DNA of 7,126 nucleotides from Gammaproteobacteria bacterium. Its GTDB lineage: Bacteria > Pseudomonadota > Gammaproteobacteria > Chromatiales > Chromatiaceae. The stretch covers positions 1 through 7,126 of the forward strand of contig JADWMH010000108.1 in the NCBI GenBank assembly GCA_015767355.1, given 5' to 3'. Shown here in pieces: positions 5,084-7,126 of this stretch; the first letter of the stretch is position 1; the number at the start of each line of letters is the position of its first letter. The notes beneath the pieces are model-generated. The model had not been told where the DNA came from. It ran no database searches and saw only the letters and a program-made list of their open reading frames with translations. The position numbers were made by a program, and so were the translations under genes.

Positions 5084-6805
5084 ATGAAAATCATCCGCCG
5101 CCAACATCAGATTAACAGTCACGAACTCCCTGAGAGTCTGCATCCCGTATTGCAAACGATCTACCTCAATCGTGGCATCACCTCGTCTGAGGAACTTGAT
5201 CTCACACTGCAGAAACTTCATCACTCGCATCAGCTCTCCGGCATCGAACGCGCCGTTGAAATTCTGCTCGATGTGTTGCAGCATCAGCGGCGCATCCTCG
5301 TCGTTGGTGATTTTGATGCCGACGGCGCCACCAGCTGCGCGCTCTCCGTACGGGCATTGCGTGCGATGGGCGCGTGCGATGTCGACTACCTGGTGCCGAA
5401 CCGCTTTCATTTCGGTTACGGGTTGTCGCCGCAGCTGGTGGAGGTTGCCAGGGAGCGGCATCCGGATTTGATCATCACAGTCGATAACGGCATCTCCAGC
5501 ATCGAAGGCGTTGCTGCTGCAAAAGCCTGCGGCATCGCTGTGATCGTGACGGATCATCACCTGCAGGGGGATTCGCTGCCGGAAGCCGATGCTATCGTCA
5601 ATCCCAACCTGGATGGAGATGAGTTTCCGAGTAAAAACCTCGCCGGAGTCGGCGTGGTTTTCTATCTCATGGCGGCATTGCGAACTGCCCTGCGCCAACA
5701 AGAGTGGTTTGAACAGAAGCAGATCAATGAACCGAACATGGCGGACTACCTCGATCTGGTTGCGCTGGGAACTGTCGCCGATGTGGTGCCGCTGGATCAG
5801 AACAACAGGATTTTGGTCGAGAATGGATTGCGGCGTATCAGGGCGGGGCGCTGTTGTGCCGGAATCACGGCGCTGATCGGGATATCCAAACGCACCGCCA
5901 ATCGCCTGGTTGCGACTGACCTGGGATTTGCACTGGGGCCGCGATTGAATGCCGCCGGACGGCTCAAGGATATGTCACTGGGTATCGAGTGTTTGCTCAC
6001 CGATGATGCGGCAGTGGCGATGCAGATGGCGGATGAACTCAATAGCCTCAATCTGCAACGCCGTGAGATCGAAGAGCAGATGAAACAGCAGGCAGTGGCG
6101 ATGCTCGATGCAATCGATCTGGATGATGAGCAGTTGCTTCCGGCAGGATTGACACTGTTTGATTCTGCGTGGCACCAGGGAGTGATCGGAATTCTCGCAG
6201 CCAGAATCAGGGAGCGCTGTCACCGTCCGGTGATTGCCTTTGCCGCCGATACGGCAGATGATCTCAAAGGCTCCGCACGCTCGATCCCCGGTGTGCATAT
6301 TCGTGATGTGCTGGATGCCATCGCGACACGCAATCCGGGTTTGATCACGAAGTTTGGCGGTCATGCCATGGCGGCGGGATTGAGTCTGCCAAGAGGCAAC
6401 CTGCGCTATTTTCAGCAGGCATTCGATGAAGAGGTCCGCCGTCTGGTCGATGCGGAGCAGCTGCAGGGAAGTTTCGAATCAGATGGCGAACTTTCATCTG
6501 CGGAGTTGAACCTGGAACTGGCGCAGGCGATTCGCCAGGGCGGTCCCTGGGGACAGCACTTTCCCGAACCGCAGTTTGACGGTTACTTCAGGGTGAAGAA
6601 TCACAAGGTGGTAGCGCAGCGCCATCTGAAGCTGATGCTGACCCCGGAGAATGCATCAACACCGGTGATCGAGGCGATCGCCTTCAACCAGGCGGAGGGC
6701 GCTGATTACGCAAGGGGGGACCTGGTCGAGATCGCCTACCGTCTCGACATCAACGACTACTATGGCGAGGAGCGCCTGCAGCTGGTAGTGCAGCATGTGC
6801 AATAG
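5084..6805 (+). CDS. recJ: Single-stranded-DNA-specific exonuclease RecJ
   Basis: This 573-residue enzyme degrades single-stranded DNA 5' to 3' in RecF-pathway recombination, mismatch repair and base excision repair. Length matches E. coli RecJ (577). Visible DHH-family motifs are GDFDADG (75-81; D76, D78, D80 bind metal), TVDNG (132-136), TDHH (156-159), AIVNPN (170-175) and DLVALGTVADVVPL (224-237). The DHHA1 domain has GSARS (396-400) and GGHAMAAG (425-432). The C-terminal OB-like domain (about 460-573) includes GPWGQHFPEPQFDG (487-500). No catalytic residue is missing. ATG 5084 gives a family-like N-terminus, but the ribosome site is poor. Two tandem TAG codons (6803-6808) end it. It is separated from the zinc operon by the palindrome, and its own promoter is not obvious in 5011-5083. 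Confidence 0.98.
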   Translation: MKIIRRQHQINSHELPESLHPVLQTIYLNRGITSSEELDLTLQKLHHSHQLSGIERAVEILLDVLQHQRRILVVGDFDADGATSCALSVRALRAMGACDVDYLVPNRFHFGYGLSPQLVEVARERHPDLIITVDNGISSIEGVAAAKACGIAVIVTDHHLQGDSLPEADAIVNPNLDGDEFPSKNLAGVGVVFYLMAALRTALRQQEWFEQKQINEPNMADYLDLVALGTVADVVPLDQNNRILVENGLRRIRAGRCCAGITALIGISKRTANRLVATDLGFALGPRLNAAGRLKDMSLGIECLLTDDAAVAMQMADELNSLNLQRREIEEQMKQQAVAMLDAIDLDDEQLLPAGLTLFDSAWHQGVIGILAARIRERCHRPVIAFAADTADDLKGSARSIPGVHIRDVLDAIATRNPGLITKFGGHAMAAGLSLPRGNLRYFQQAFDEEVRRLVDAEQLQGSFESDGELSSAELNLELAQAIRQGGPWGQHFPEPQFDGYFRVKNHKVVAQRHLKLMLTPENASTPVIEAIAFNQAEGADYARGDLVEIAYRLDINDYYGEERLQLVVQHVQ

Positions 6806-6915
6806 TAGTATCATTTTGAAAGCAGGCAACGATTTCAGCAAAGGGTATACTGCACAGGCACAAACAAAAACCTCCTCAGTAATAAAATAACTTGATTCAA
6901 TCCTTATGAAATCAT
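6806..6915. other. AT-rich spacer after recJ
   Basis: This 110-bp noncoding stretch has no strong hairpin plus T-run. TTGAAA (6816-6821) and TATACT (6846-6851) resemble sigma-70 boxes but are 24 nt apart, too far for a standard promoter. The next gene may nevertheless have a promoter here. Base composition shifts visibly toward AT from about 6860 onward. Confidence 0.4.
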
Positions 6916-7126
6916 ATGAAATCAACTGACGACAATCACAAATATCGCTCTGAAATTATTCGTTCTGACGCTCTTTATCTGAAAGAGTTTGAAGCCACAG
7001 AGAAGATTAACAAGGGAAATCAGCGTCTCTTTAGCGGCACCCGTATCAAATCCTTTGCTGTTCCATTCCTCTATGGCATGTTGGAACATGCTCCACGAGC
7101 AATCGTCATGCTGCCGATACGCTTCG
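6916..7126 (+). CDS. Unrecognised gene, 5' part only
   Basis: An open frame starts at ATG 6916 and runs off the window after 70 codons. The visible protein begins MKSTDDNHKYRSEI and is charged and probably helical to about residue 40, then has FAVPFLYGMLEHAPRAIVML (50-69), which could be a buried or membrane-associated segment. I do not recognise a family. An in-frame TGA at 6907-6909 shows no longer start is possible; the ribosome site is weak and an ATG at 6906 in another frame closes after seven codons. Codons are AT-richer than in recJ. It is not clearly in an operon with recJ, since 110 bp separate them. That it is coding is likely from the open frame and amino-acid make-up, but not certain. 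Confidence 0.6.
   Translation, partial: MKSTDDNHKYRSEIIRSDALYLKEFEATEKINKGNQRLFSGTRIKSFAVPFLYGMLEHAPRAIVMLPIRF

Noticed and set aside
4997..5701. 234-codon minus-strand frame starting opposite recJ and ending at the palindrome
   Set aside because: It is antisense to conserved RecJ catalytic motifs and is explained by RecJ codon use.
6871..6876. CCTCCT, an AGGAGG on the minus strand, as a ribosome site for a minus-strand gene opposite recJ
   Set aside because: No start at normal spacing opens a plausible frame, and the longer minus-strand frame there is opposite the RecJ C-terminus.
1..7126. CRISPR array, tRNA or rRNA genes
   Set aside because: No regularly spaced direct repeats with unique spacers and no recognisable tRNA or rRNA sequence were seen by eye; the only tandem repeat is the 9-nt unit at 2273-2299.

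Overview
The window reads as ordinary chromosome of a gammaproteobacterium. RecJ resembles the E. coli enzyme closely along its whole length, the zinc operon has a gammaproteobacterial-type Zur operator, and coding density is high at moderate GC. The many Gln-rich proteins and two kinds of dispersed palindromic repeat recall free-living or symbiotic sulfur-oxidizer-type gammaproteobacteria, but that is only an impression; genus cannot be set from here.

Layout. A minus-strand gene for an unrecognised zinc-ribbon protein (42-593) diverges from a plus-strand zinc-uptake operon. The 59-bp gap between them carries a near-consensus Zur box (609-631) with a TATAAT inside it. The operon runs znuA (653-1504), znuC (1497-2219), znuB (2388-3260), zur (3247-3681), yidD (3678-3953), then a HIT/GalT-superfamily nucleotidyltransferase- or phosphorylase-like gene (3944-4945). 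Every junction overlaps by 4-14 nt except znuC/znuB, which is split by a 134-bp insertion with imperfect terminal inverted repeats and a 10-bp target duplication. After a 69-bp near-perfect palindrome come recJ (5084-6805) and the 5' part of an unrecognised gene (from 6916, cut by the window end).

How it works together. ZnuA binds zinc in the periplasm, ZnuB is the membrane channel and ZnuC drives transport with ATP. Zur with bound zinc should repress from the divergent box, closing a feedback loop because zur lies inside the operon it would control. The divergent zinc-ribbon gene is so close to the same box that it is a good candidate Zur-regulon member. YidD (membrane-protein insertion factor) and the HIT-like enzyme are tied to the operon by overlapping starts and stops, so they probably share zinc-responsive transcription; a role for them in zinc biology is inference only. 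RecJ is an unrelated DNA-repair gene.

Most notable: the MITE-like insertion between znuC and znuB, the candidate Zur-controlled zinc-ribbon protein, the HIT-like protein with a GDP-hexose-phosphorylase-like active-site block, and the palindrome whose first arm supplies the stop codon of that gene. I found no clear evidence of a wholly new multi-gene system.
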